In this document: positions 24,760 to 33,511 of the stretch, piece by piece
How positions within the stretch are numbered: position 1 is the first letter of the stretch
Layout of the letters: each line of letters begins with the position of its first letter
Assembly: GCA_023511485.1 (NCBI GenBank)
Contig: JAIMBH010000009.1
Coordinates: 17,388 to 81,387 of the forward strand
Source: Bacillota bacterium
Lineage (GTDB): Bacteria; Actinomycetota; Aquicultoria; Aquicultorales; Aquicultoraceae
Direction: 5' to 3'
Length of the DNA: 64,000 nt
Translations under genes and position numbers: made by a program
Notes under the pieces: generated by a model
What the model saw: only the letters and a program-made list of their open reading frames with translations
Told to the model about the DNA's origin: nothing
The model's database searches: none

Positions 24760-25086
24760 CAGGGTTTGGATACCTCAAATCAAGTTGATGTAAACGAATC
24801 TCACACACCTTGGATAAGTAAATAATGGAAAAAGGTATAAGTTGGCGACCGTATAAATATAATCCGCGGTTTAGTGTAGCGTTTTTATAGTTCCGCACGG
24901 GGGTATAAGATTAGCTGATTGGGAGGGAAAATATCGGTATTTGGCAGCAGTAATTGCAGCATTTAAACAAGTAAATGAGCTTAGTTGCAATATAAAACTC
25001 TCAAAGCAGATTGCTGTATAGCTAGTCTCTTAGATATTGCAAACCTGCTCACCCCATTTGGTGAGCATTATGTCAGGAGGATGGTA
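24760..25086. other. Divergent intergenic region with a hairpin near the ribosome site
   Basis: No gene seen. TGCTCACC at 25046-25053 pairs with GGTGAGCA at 25060-25067 (8 bp, six-base loop), ending seven bases before the AGGAGG of the glycosyltransferase gene. TATAAT at 24858-24863 may be a -10 but lacks a clear -35. Confidence 0.45.
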
Positions 25087-26502
25087 ATGAAGATAGCTAT
25101 GGTCGCAGGCCCCTGGCTTCCTGTACCGCCAACCGGCTATGGTGGAGCTGAACTAGTTGTAAGTCAACTCGCCGACGGTTTGGTGGAAAGAGGCCATGAA
25201 GTAGTACTCTTTGCATCTGGTGACTCGAAAACTAAAGCAAAACTAGTACCTATTGTTGCACACCATATTGGTCAGGACTGGCCTGGCTATGGTCTGCCGC
25301 TTCAAAATGCATTTTCCGAGTATTCGTTTGTAAGGTCGTTCATAGAAAAAGTAGACATAATTCATGACCACACAATGCATCATAATACCTGGCTTCCAGT
25401 AAAGTGTATTTACACACTCCACGGTCCTGCAGAATGGGGTGCCGAGCTTGCCCGCAGGATGAGCGCGTTCGGCCAGCAAAATTATTTTGTGGCCATAAGC
25501 AACACCCAACGCCGTTTTTACGGTGAAGAGGGAATCAACTTCGTCAAGACCGTCTATAACGGGATCGATCTTACAAAAGTGCCTTTCTCCGAGAAAAAGC
25601 AGGATTACTTGTTTTTTATTGGACGGGCAAATAGAGAAAAAGGTCTGGACCTTGCTGTTAGGATTGCCATTGCGGCCAAGCGGAAGTTAATAATGGCCAT
25701 AAAGATGACTGAGGCCCATGAAAAGGAATATTTTAGAGAGGTTGTTAAGCCGCTTCTTCAAAAGGCAGATGTTGAGATAAGGGGAGATATAACAATTGAA
25801 GAGAAATTTGAACTCTATAAAAATGCCTATGCAACGCTTTTTACCAGCCAATGGGAAGAGCCTTTTGGGCTTGTTATGATCGAGTCGATGGCCACAGGTA
25901 CTCCCGTTATAGCGTTAAAAAGAGGCGCGGCTGCCGAGGTTATTAAGGATGGCGTCACCGGCTTTTTAGGCAATACACTTGATGACTTGATTAAGGCAGT
26001 ATATAGGGTTCCCGAGATCAAGCCTGATATTTGTCGACAATATGTGGCTGAGAATTTTTCTGTCGAGAAAATGGTTGATGGTTATGAGGATGCCTATAAG
26101 ATGGTTCTCTATGGAATTAAGCGGGCGGTAACAGCCAAAGATGTTATGACCACAGAAGTAGTTACGGTAACCCCAGAGACCACAAGAGAGGAGCTTATAA
26201 AAATACTCGCCCGGTATGACATCAGTGGCGTTCCAGTTATGGCTAACGGTAGGCTTGTAGGGATAGTGAGTGAGGATGATATACTGGCTAAACCTGCGGC
26301 GGAAAAGGTAAAGGATATGATGACAAGAAACGTTATCACTGTTAACGAGCGGGATTCTGTCTACAGGGTTGCCTCTGTTATAATAAGAAATAGGATCAAG
26401 CGTGTTCCTGTTATGGATAACAGCCGTTTGGTTGGGATAATAAGCAGGCATGATTTGGTGAGGGCGCTTGCCCTTGAGAAATATGGAACAGCGGCAGCAT
26501 GA
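25087..26502 (+). CDS. GT4-family glycosyltransferase fused to a C-terminal CBS-domain pair
   Basis: A 471-residue protein. Residues 1-345 are a GT-B glycosyltransferase of family 4. They include the N-terminal Gly-rich donor-side loop (PPTGYGGAELVVSQLADGL) and the E-x7-E nucleotide-sugar motif in WEEPFGLVMIESMATGTPVI. Residues 350-471 are two CBS motifs (KDVMTTEVVTVTP ... GIVSEDDI and KDMMTRNVITV ... GIISRHDLVRAL), which usually bind adenine nucleotides. I chose the ATG at 25087, six bases after AGGAGG. No other sugar genes are adjacent, so the acceptor is unknown. Allosteric control by AMP/ATP is inference. Confidence 0.88.
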   Translation: MKIAMVAGPWLPVPPTGYGGAELVVSQLADGLVERGHEVVLFASGDSKTKAKLVPIVAHHIGQDWPGYGLPLQNAFSEYSFVRSFIEKVDIIHDHTMHHNTWLPVKCIYTLHGPAEWGAELARRMSAFGQQNYFVAISNTQRRFYGEEGINFVKTVYNGIDLTKVPFSEKKQDYLFFIGRANREKGLDLAVRIAIAAKRKLIMAIKMTEAHEKEYFREVVKPLLQKADVEIRGDITIEEKFELYKNAYATLFTSQWEEPFGLVMIESMATGTPVIALKRGAAAEVIKDGVTGFLGNTLDDLIKAVYRVPEIKPDICRQYVAENFSVEKMVDGYEDAYKMVLYGIKRAVTAKDVMTTEVVTVTPETTREELIKILARYDISGVPVMANGRLVGIVSEDDILAKPAAEKVKDMMTRNVITVNERDSVYRVASVIIRNRIKRVPVMDNSRLVGIISRHDLVRALALEKYGTAAA

Positions 26503-26648
26503 AAATGTGCTAAAGTCTAAAAGCGCCAAATCGCCAATGCCTTGCCTACACATAACTTCCGCACCGAGCGACCAAAACGTATTTTTCCTGGTATAATTAT
26601 CATTATGGAGCACGGGAAGCTTACTACCGATTATTTTAAAGGTGTTCG

Positions 26649-27287
26649 ATGTCTAAAGAGAAAAAGCGCTACCGCATAGGGATAATGGGGGGTACATTTA
26701 ACCCAATCCATTATGGTCATTTGGTTACAGCTGAAGAAGCGCTTTACCAGTTTAAACTGGATAAAGTAGTTTTTATGCCTGCCGGGCAACCCCCTCATAA
26801 AAGAGATAAAGAAATACTGTCTCCGGAAGACAGGTATTTGTTAACTGTAATAGCAACCGCATCTAATCCGGATTTTGAGGTCTCAAGACTTGAGATAGAG
26901 CGGGTGGGGCCATCGTACACTGTGGATACTCTACTGGAGCTGCATGAGGTATATGGTCCTGAGACCGACATGTTCTTTATAACGGGAGCAGATGCAGTCT
27001 GGGAAATACTCACGTGGAAGGACGCCGAAAAACTTGTTGAGCTAACCGAGTTTATAGCGGCAACTAGGCCGGGTTATAGCCTGGAAAAATTCAAGAAGCT
27101 TCACGTTTTACCTGAGGGTGAGCATAGGGTAAAAGGGAAGCCAAGGGTATCGATTATGGAGATACCCGCTTTGGCAATATCCTCAACAGATATAAGGAGA
27201 AGGGTACGAGAGAACCGTCCTATTAGATATCTTGTGCCCGAAGGTGTGGCAAGCTATATACAAAAAAGTGGCTTTTGGAGAGACTAG
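26649..27287 (+). CDS. nadD: Nicotinate-nucleotide adenylyltransferase
   Basis: Makes deamido-NAD from nicotinate mononucleotide and ATP. The 212-residue protein has the nucleotidyltransferase signature GGTFNPIHYGHL near the N-terminus and the ISSTDIRRR motif near the C-terminus. It is followed by yqeK, an LCP gene and rsfS, the standard Gram-positive order. AAAGGTG precedes the ATG. A TATAAT at 26592-26597 may be the -10 for this cluster. Confidence 0.96.
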   Translation: MSKEKKRYRIGIMGGTFNPIHYGHLVTAEEALYQFKLDKVVFMPAGQPPHKRDKEILSPEDRYLLTVIATASNPDFEVSRLEIERVGPSYTVDTLLELHEVYGPETDMFFITGADAVWEILTWKDAEKLVELTEFIAATRPGYSLEKFKKLHVLPEGEHRVKGKPRVSIMEIPALAISSTDIRRRVRENRPIRYLVPEGVASYIQKSGFWRD

Positions 27288-27444
27288 GAATTGCCGACTT
27301 TCGATATTATGATTATTGATTGAAAAGGTCTCTCTAATTCTTTCCTCCAGAAGAGGATCAAGTGAGGGTGTAACTTTACGGCTTCTAGCTTATGAATCTC
27401 AGGTGAGGATCGCTTATCTTCACTGCTATAAGCCATGACGGACT

Positions 27445-28020
27445 ATGAACTATAACGCAGAGCAAATTAAGGAAAAACTGAAGAGCAAGCTGCTTCCGCA
27501 GCACTATGACCATTGTGTGAGGACTGCTGAGGCGGCGGTAAGAATGGCCCAGGCTTTTGGGGTAAATGAAGAAAAAGCATATTTAGCGGGGCTTCTGCAT
27601 GACTATGCCAGGTCAATGAGCTCAGATGAACTTATATCTGAAGCCAAGAGGTTGGGCCTTGGGATAAATCCAGTCGAGGCGGCATTTCCCTATCTACTTC
27701 ATGCACAGGTAGGCGCACGGCTAATTGAAATAGACTTAGGCATTATGGACAAGGAAATCATTGATGCCATAGAGAATCATACGCTTGGCTCAACATCAAT
27801 GACGCCGCTTGCCAAAATAATCTATGTAGCAGATATGATTGAGCCAGGAAGGCCTTACCAAGGTCTTGATGCGCTAAGGCGTATTGCCTTAGACGATTTG
27901 GATGAAGTGTTTAGGGAAGCATATATACACTCGCTTGAATACCTTATTAGGGTTAGAAAACTAATACATCCATTGACGGTTGAGGTATGGAACAAGTTGA
28001 TTGCGAAGCAACATGTCTAA
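27445..28020 (+). CDS. yqeK: YqeK-like HD-domain hydrolase
   Basis: A 191-residue HD phosphohydrolase. Metal ligands are visible in HYDHCVRTAEAAVRMA, GLLHDYAR, LLHAQVGA and IENHTLGS. Relatives are symmetrical diadenosine-tetraphosphate hydrolases that yield two ADP and are always near nadD. It overlaps the LCP gene by eight bases, so translation is coupled. Confidence 0.93.
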   Translation: MNYNAEQIKEKLKSKLLPQHYDHCVRTAEAAVRMAQAFGVNEEKAYLAGLLHDYARSMSSDELISEAKRLGLGINPVEAAFPYLLHAQVGARLIEIDLGIMDKEIIDAIENHTLGSTSMTPLAKIIYVADMIEPGRPYQGLDALRRIALDDLDEVFREAYIHSLEYLIRVRKLIHPLTVEVWNKLIAKQHV

Positions 28021-29152
28021 ATTATTCAAGGCTGCAGGTGCAGGCGAAAATTTAGAGAACCAGGAACTTTTAAGCGAAGATAGCACAGGGCAAAGGGTTA
28101 AATCCCGCCGCCGCATATTAATTGCATCTGCAATTTCTACAGGCTCCATTTTGGTTATATTAATAGTTGCACTGCTTGCTTTTGGATTTATGGCGACAGG
28201 GGAAAAATCTAATTCTAAGCATAAAAGCAGCGATAAAGCATCTATCCCTGCTAAAAATTCCACTAAAAGGACTGAGCACGCAAACAAAAGCCAACTCAAC
28301 AATCTAGAACAGAAGACCATAGCAAGTCTTGATAGCACGAGTACACCGATGGTCAAGCAGATTTTGAACACCCTCATTATTGGCGTTGATAACTCAGGTG
28401 TAAACCGTAATGCCAAAGGTATTTTGTTTGCTAGGATTGATACATTAAGCGGAGTCGTGCAGGCCATCAATATACCGGAGAGGACGTATCTAAATGTAAG
28501 TGGTGTTGGCGTTGACCAAATAGGTCAGACCTATGCCGACGGCTTGGATTCAACCAAAAGAACCGTTGAGGATTTACTTCAGGTACAGGTCGATAGCCAT
28601 ATTATCATGCGTTATGAGGATTTTGATTACCTAGTTAGCGGGAGCCGGTTCAAGATAGCCTTTGAAAGGGCGATTGAAACCAGCTTTTCGGAGAGCGAAA
28701 AGAACCTCTACGCCAAAGAAGTGGCAAAAATAGACCTTGCAAAGGTAAGTGTATTTCCGCTTCCGGTAAGGCTCATCAGCATAAACGGCGAGCCTTATTA
28801 TGAGCCCAATAACGAGGAAATAGGCCGTCTGTTAGAGTCATTGTGGGGAATAAAAATGTTAGTAAAAACTGAGACTACGCGGGTATTAATACTGAACGGG
28901 TCCGGACAGCCTGGGGTTGGAAGAGTGGTTTCAGACAAACTAAAAGCCGGCGGTTTTATTATTGTGGACGTGAAGAATGCAAGCAATTTTAACTATAAAA
29001 AGACCATTATAGTGGCCTACAAAGAAAATTATATGGATAAGGCGCAAATGGTGCAAAGGCTTCTCGGAACCGGAGAGGTAATCTACCATTCAGTTGCTCA
29101 GGATGTAGCTGAGATAGCTGTCATAATAGGCGCTGATTTCAAGGCATATTAG
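28013..29152 (+). CDS. LCP-family protein with C-terminal LytR_C domain
   Basis: A 379-residue membrane-anchored protein. It has a cytoplasmic N-terminus, one helix (about 37-60), a Lys/Ser-rich linker, an LCP-like domain (about 118-280; LNTLIIGVDNSG, then IPERTYLNVSGVGVDQIGQ) and a LytR_C domain (about 290-379; VLILNGSGQPGVGRVVSDKL). LCP proteins attach anionic polymers to peptidoglycan. Here the LCP domain is shorter than usual and some of the arginines that bind the lipid pyrophosphate are not evident, so enzymatic activity is uncertain. The start ATG at 28013 overlaps yqeK. Confidence 0.82.
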   Translation: MSKLFKAAGAGENLENQELLSEDSTGQRVKSRRRILIASAISTGSILVILIVALLAFGFMATGEKSNSKHKSSDKASIPAKNSTKRTEHANKSQLNNLEQKTIASLDSTSTPMVKQILNTLIIGVDNSGVNRNAKGILFARIDTLSGVVQAINIPERTYLNVSGVGVDQIGQTYADGLDSTKRTVEDLLQVQVDSHIIMRYEDFDYLVSGSRFKIAFERAIETSFSESEKNLYAKEVAKIDLAKVSVFPLPVRLISINGEPYYEPNNEEIGRLLESLWGIKMLVKTETTRVLILNGSGQPGVGRVVSDKLKAGGFIIVDVKNASNFNYKKTIIVAYKENYMDKAQMVQRLLGTGEVIYHSVAQDVAEIAVIIGADFKAY

Positions 29153-29165
29153 AGGAGGGTAGCAT

Positions 29166-29522
29166 CTGGAACCGAAGGATATTGCAGAACTGGCTGCATC
29201 TGCTGCAGCCGACAAACAAGCAAACGATATCGTTATAATACATATCGGGGATATCTTTGTGATTACGGATTATTTTGTTATCTGTAGCGGTCAGACAAAT
29301 CGTCAGGTTCAAACAATTGCAAATAACGTCGAAGAAAGATTACGTGAACACAAGGTCAAGAAACTGCGTCTTGAAAGTGACAAGCAGGGTAATTGGATAT
29401 TAATCGACTTTGGTGCGGTTGTTGTCCATATTCTCACGCAGGAGCAGCGCGATTATTACCAGCTTGAGAGGCTTTGGTCTGATGCACCACACCGAAAGTG
29501 GGAAGTAGTGAAAGGGACATAG
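29166..29522 (+). CDS. rsfS: Ribosomal silencing factor RsfS, starting at CTG
   Basis: Binds ribosomal protein L14 and blocks subunit joining under starvation. The family begins with a helix of the type EPKDIAELAASAAADKQAND, then IVIIHIGDIFVITDYFVICSG. That helix is encoded upstream of the first conventional start (GTG at 29259). The only start that includes it is the CTG at 29166, six bases after a perfect AGGAGGG at 29153-29159. With it the protein has 118 residues, the normal length, ending in DYYQLERLWSDAP. It lies 13 bases after the LCP gene. Confidence 0.9.
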   Translation: MEPKDIAELAASAAADKQANDIVIIHIGDIFVITDYFVICSGQTNRQVQTIANNVEERLREHKVKKLRLESDKQGNWILIDFGAVVVHILTQEQRDYYQLERLWSDAPHRKWEVVKGT

Positions 29523-29749
29523 CGCAGATTCTCCATTAGCTTATTTAAGCTAATGGATAGATAGCCAGTCGATATTGAAAAGTTGAAAAGGAGATATAAT
29601 CATAACCCATAATATCTGCATTTATCTGGGAGCAGTGGAGGAAAGAAAAGCTAAAACTCCTTAGAAGCTCTTTAAGTAACTGTCTTCTTGCCTTAATTGA
29701 CATCGCCGTTATAAATCATTAATATATGTAGGGATATTTTTGCAAATCT
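29523..29749. other. Intergenic region upstream of tRNA-Ala
   Basis: No gene recognised. AGCTTATTTAAGCT-like short dyads are present near 29540 but no strong terminator. Confidence 0.4.
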
Positions 29750-29821
29750 GGGGCCATAGCTCAGCGGGAGAGCACTTGGCTGGCAGCCAAGGGGTCGGGG
29801 GTTCAAATCCCCCTGGCTCCA
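29750..29821 (+). tRNA. tRNA-Ala (anticodon GGC)
   Basis: A full cloverleaf. The acceptor GGGGCCA pairs with TGGCTCC and includes the G3:U70 pair that identifies alanine tRNA. D stem is GCTC/GAGC. Anticodon stem CTTGG/CCAAG holds loop CTGGCAG, so the anticodon is GGC. The T arm is GGGGG-TTCAAAT-CCCCC. The discriminator is A; the CCA end is not encoded. It reads GCC and GCU codons. Confidence 0.97.
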
Positions 29822-29829
29822 CATATAAT

Positions 29830-29853
29830 AAAGCCCACTAATTAGTGGGCTTT
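29830..29853 (+). terminator. Terminator after tRNA-Ala
   Basis: A perfect 24-nt palindrome (AAAGCCCACTAA and its complement) followed by ATTATTG. It starts nine bases after the tRNA. Confidence 0.8.
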
Positions 29854-29877
29854 ATTATTGTACCGATAATCGAAAAT

Positions 29878-29980
29878 AAAAATTGAAAATCAACTGGGTT
29901 ATTGAGAGCAAGCTAGAAAGGTGAGAGCATATTTAAGGAAGAGCATTTTCGATTCGGTTGATTCTTGATTTTCAATTTTT
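29878..29980. repeat. 16-bp perfect inverted repeat around a 71-nt spacer
   Basis: AAAAATTGAAAATCAA (29878-29893) and its exact complement (29965-29980). Just outside and inside, AATCGAAAAT (29868-29877) and ATTTTCGATT (29945-29954) are also complementary, so two alternative pairings exist. It lies between the tRNA and leuS. No T-box motif is present in 29822-30118. Confidence 0.6.
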
Positions 29981-30118
29981 GAATTATCTAGCCCTCGCTA
30001 TTTAATTCTTTTTATGCGATATTTCCTATAAAATGTTAGATACTATGCAGGCATCTCAAGATATTGACGATAATTTTGCTGAAGGAGACTTTTAGATTTC
30101 ACTTTCAGGAGGTTCGGC

Positions 30119-32590
30119 GTGACCGAGAGATATAATCACAAGGAAATTGAGGAGAAATGGCAGAAAGCATGGGAAGAAGGGGATATTTTCCGCACTTATG
30201 AGGACCCATTGAAGCCCGAAAAATACATACTGGAGATGTTTCCGTACCCGTCGGGTGAGCTTCATATGGGCCACGTGCGCAACTATTCGATAGGAGATGT
30301 TGTTGCCAGATATAACAAGATGCGGGGGTATAACATCCTGCATCCTATAGGTTACGATGCCTTCGGTCTTCCTGCTGAAAACGCGGCTATTGCCAGGGGC
30401 ATCCATCCGGCACAATGGACCTTCAGCAATATAGAGAATATGCGAAAGCAACTGAAGCAGCTTGGCTTAAGTTATGATTGGAGCCGCGAGGTTGTAACGG
30501 CAAATCCCGACTATTACAGATGGGGCCAGTGGCTATTCTTGAAGTTCTACGAGCGTGGATTAGCGTACCGCAAAAAAGCGCAGGTTAACTGGTGCCCAAG
30601 CTGCGAGACTGTCCTTGCAAACGAGCAGGTGGAAGCCGGAAGGTGCTGGCGCTGCGGAAGTATTGCCGAACTGCGTGACCTGGAGCAGTGGTTCTTTAAA
30701 ATTACTGATTATGCTGAGAGGCTGCTTAATGACTTAGAGCTTTTGACTGGCTGGCCGGAGCGTGTCCGCATCATGCAGCGCAATTGGATTGGAAGAAGCG
30801 AAGGCGCGTATGTTGATTTTAAGGTTAAGGGCAGTGATAAGATAATCACCGTCTTTACAACAAGGCCCGATACGCTCTATGGCGCGACATTTTTCCTGCT
30901 CGCTCCAGAACATCCTATAGTCAACGAGCTAGTTAAAGGAACTGATTATGAGGCGGGGGCTAAAGAATTCAGACAAAAAGTCGCTGCTGAGACAGAAATC
31001 GACCGCACTTCAGCCGAGAAAGAGAAAAATGGCTACTTCACGGGTGCCTATGTAATAAATCCAGTAAACGGCGAGGAAATTCCGGTTTATCTGGCGGACT
31101 ATGTACTCATGGGGTATGGTACCGGTGCGGTTATGGCGGTTCCGGCGCATGACCAGCGCGACTTTGAGTTTGCTACTAAATATGGTCTTCCAATTAAGGT
31201 GGTTATAGAGCCGGCTGGAGAGAAGTTGAACCCGACTATGATGGCGCAAGCGTATGAGGGCGAAGGCGTCATGGTAAATTCTGGCCCATTTAACGGCACA
31301 CCTCAGACCGAGGGAATTAAGAAGGTCACCGAATATCTTGAGAACAAAGGTGTCGGAAGAGCGGCGGTTAACTATCGCCTGCGCGATTGGTTAATATCAA
31401 GACAGCGCTACTGGGGAAACCCTATACCTATAGTCTACTGTGAGAGGTGCGGCATAGTGCCTGTTCCTGAGGCGGATCTGCCGGTTATATTACCAGAAGA
31501 TGTAGAGATTACAGGAAAAGGCGGCTCGCCGCTTGGAAAAGTTGAATCTTTTGTTAACACGACTTGTCCGCACTGCGATGGGCCGGCAAGACGCGAGACC
31601 GACACGATGGATACGTTTTTTGATTCGTCTTGGTATTTCTTGCGTTACTGCAGCCCGCATGAAGATAAACTTCCATTTGACAAAGATGCTGTTGACTACT
31701 GGATGCCGGTAGATCAATACATTGGTGGTATTGAGCACGCGGTACTCCACCTGCTTTACTCCAGGTTCTTTACAAAGGTACTTTACGATATGGGTTTGTT
31801 AAGTGTAGTTGAGCCATTTACCAATCTTTTGACACAGGGTATGGTTATCAAGGATGGCGCGAAGATGTCCAAATCAAAAGGTAATGTTGTTGACCCTGGT
31901 ATGATTATCGATAAATATGGCGCAGATACGGCTCGGCTCTTTATTTTGTTTGCTGCACCTCCTGAAAAGGAGCTGGAGTGGAGCGACCGTGGGGTCGAGG
32001 GTTCTTATCGGTTCCTAAATAGGGTTTGGAGACTAGTGCTAGAGAACAAAGATTTTATTGCCGGTACTCCTGCTGTTGAATCGCTTGATTCAGATTCGGC
32101 GGCGAGAGATTTGCGCTCACTGGTGCACAGAACCATACGGCGTGTTACTGCTGACATTGAGCGTTTCAGCTTTAATACCGCAATAAGTGCAATTATGGAG
32201 CTGGTTAACGCAATGTATAAATATAATGATAAAGACAAGAAGCATGCAGGGGTTATAAAAGAGGCGATAGACAACCTTATACTTATGCTCTCACCGTTTG
32301 CTCCACATATAGCTGAGGAGCTCTGGAGCAACCTTGGAAATAGAGAGAGTGTTTATCTGCAAGCCTGGCCGAAATATGACCCCGAGCTTGCAAAGACTGA
32401 AGAAGTGACCCTGGTTGTCCAAGTCAATGGCAAAGTACGGGATAAGATTACTGTTGCCGCCGATATTTCTGAAGATGAAATGAAAAAAGTAGCCCTTGAA
32501 TCGGAACGTGTTCTTGCCCATGTTGGAGACAAGCACGTCAAAAACATCTTCATTGTGCCGGGTAAGCTGGTCAATATAGTAGTTAAGTAA
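30119..32590 (+). CDS. leuS: Leucyl-tRNA synthetase
   Basis: Charges tRNA-Leu. The 823-residue, full-length class I synthetase has HMGH (in [14 protein letters not shown]) and KMSKS ([13 protein letters not shown]). There is a zinc knuckle CPSCE...CWRCG, the CP1 editing domain with [12 protein letters not shown], the sequence [13 protein letters not shown] before the second half, and a C-terminal domain ending [11 protein letters not shown]. The GTG start follows AGGAGG. A terminator lies 62 bases downstream, so it is probably monocistronic. Confidence 0.98.
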   Translation: MTERYNHKEIEEKWQKAWEEGDIFRTYEDPLKPEKYILEMFPYPSGELHMGHVRNYSIGDVVARYNKMRGYNILHPIGYDAFGLPAENAAIARGIHPAQWTFSNIENMRKQLKQLGLSYDWSREVVTANPDYYRWGQWLFLKFYERGLAYRKKAQVNWCPSCETVLANEQVEAGRCWRCGSIAELRDLEQWFFKITDYAERLLNDLELLTGWPERVRIMQRNWIGRSEGAYVDFKVKGSDKIITVFTTRPDTLYGATFFLLAPEHPIVNELVKGTDYEAGAKEFRQKVAAETEIDRTSAEKEKNGYFTGAYVINPVNGEEIPVYLADYVLMGYGTGAVMAVPAHDQRDFEFATKYGLPIKVVIEPAGEKLNPTMMAQAYEGEGVMVNSGPFNGTPQTEGIKKVTEYLENKGVGRAAVNYRLRDWLISRQRYWGNPIPIVYCERCGIVPVPEADLPVILPEDVEITGKGGSPLGKVESFVNTTCPHCDGPARRETDTMDTFFDSSWYFLRYCSPHEDKLPFDKDAVDYWMPVDQYIGGIEHAVLHLLYSRFFTKVLYDMGLLSVVEPFTNLLTQGMVIKDGAKMSKSKGNVVDPGMIIDKYGADTARLFILFAAPPEKELEWSDRGVEGSYRFLNRVWRLVLENKDFIAGTPAVESLDSDSAARDLRSLVHRTIRRVTADIERFSFNTAISAIMELVNAMYKYNDKDKKHAGVIKEAIDNLILMLSPFAPHIAEELWSNLGNRESVYLQAWPKYDPELAKTEEVTLVVQVNGKVRDKITVAADISEDEMKKVALESERVLAHVGDKHVKNIFIVPGKLVNIVVK

Positions 32591-32652
32591 TTCTTGCTTT
32601 TTGATTTATGCCGGCAATTGAAATAATCTAATTAAAATAATCTAAATGAAGT

Positions 32653-32675
32653 GCAGCCCATAAGGGCTGCTTTTT
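32653..32675 (+). terminator. Terminator after leuS
   Basis: GCAGCCC, loop ATAA, GGGCTGC, then TTTTT: a classic intrinsic terminator. Confidence 0.92.
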
Positions 32676-32884
32676 CTTCTGGCTTCAGATTTAAGGTGAT
32701 GAATCAGATTTAAGGCAATGAGCACCCCAATCTGCATATCCTTTATCTACGGTTTTTTTGAAAGAATTATTGACGGCAAGAAGGGAAAATCGTGTTTATG
32801 TAGAATTGCCTATATATGCAAAAGCATACTTGGGCAAAATGCAAGCCAAATATCGAAGAGTTGGTGCTGCTTGCAAGGGAGAAG

Positions 32885-33511
32885 ATGGCGGACAGCGGGC
32901 TCGTGATTGAGAAGCGCCAGGCAGCAGTGATTGTTTTGCTGCTTATATTTATAGTTTCCGGTAGCCTATTACTTTATATGAAATCTAAGCCACGACCGGT
33001 TGCTGTATCAAAGGCGGTGGATAAGCCAGAGCAAACTTCTAAAAGGGACTTGCCGGCAAAAGTTGAGGATGCTTGTATGCTATATATCCATGTGGCGGGT
33101 GCGGTTGTTAATCCAGGAGTATATCGTCTTAAAGAAGGAAGTCGGGTTATTGATGCTGTTAACGCAGCAGGGGGTGGATTGGATTCTGCCGACGAGGGAG
33201 CGCTTAACCTTGCCGCTAAGGTCTTCGATGGGCAGAAGATTTATATGCCCAAGAAAGGCGAGGTGCCCCAGCAAACCATATCTTTACAGGCTGGGGCTGA
33301 TGGATCCACAGGCGATGCTAAAATTAACCTCAATACGGCGACGCTTGAGCAGCTCGATGCGCTTCCTGGAATAGGGCAGGTAACCGCCACAAGAATAATT
33401 GAGTACAGAAATAAGCGCGGCCCATTTAAAAGGGTCGATGACTTAAAAGAAATCGATGGGATAGGCAACAAGAAGTTTGATCAGATCAAGGACCGGTTGT
33501 GTGTTGAGTGA
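32885..33511 (+). CDS. comEA: Competence DNA-binding protein ComEA
   Basis: A DNA receptor for natural transformation, anchored by one N-terminal helix (about residues 12-31). It has an SLBB domain (YIHVAGAVVNPGVYRLKEGS) and a C-terminal helix-hairpin-helix pair (INLNTATLEQLDALPGIG ... FKRVDDLKEIDGIG). I start it at the ATG at 32885 behind AGGGAG, giving 208 residues. An ATG at 32816 would add 23 residues and cannot be excluded. It overlaps the comEC start, so the two are coupled. Confidence 0.9.
   Translation: MADSGLVIEKRQAAVIVLLLIFIVSGSLLLYMKSKPRPVAVSKAVDKPEQTSKRDLPAKVEDACMLYIHVAGAVVNPGVYRLKEGSRVIDAVNAAGGGLDSADEGALNLAAKVFDGQKIYMPKKGEVPQQTISLQAGADGSTGDAKINLNTATLEQLDALPGIGQVTATRIIEYRNKRGPFKRVDDLKEIDGIGNKKFDQIKDRLCVE

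Noticed and set aside
29854..30118. T-box leader for leuS
   Set aside because: I looked for the conserved T-box AGGGTGG-type sequence and a following terminator; neither is present.
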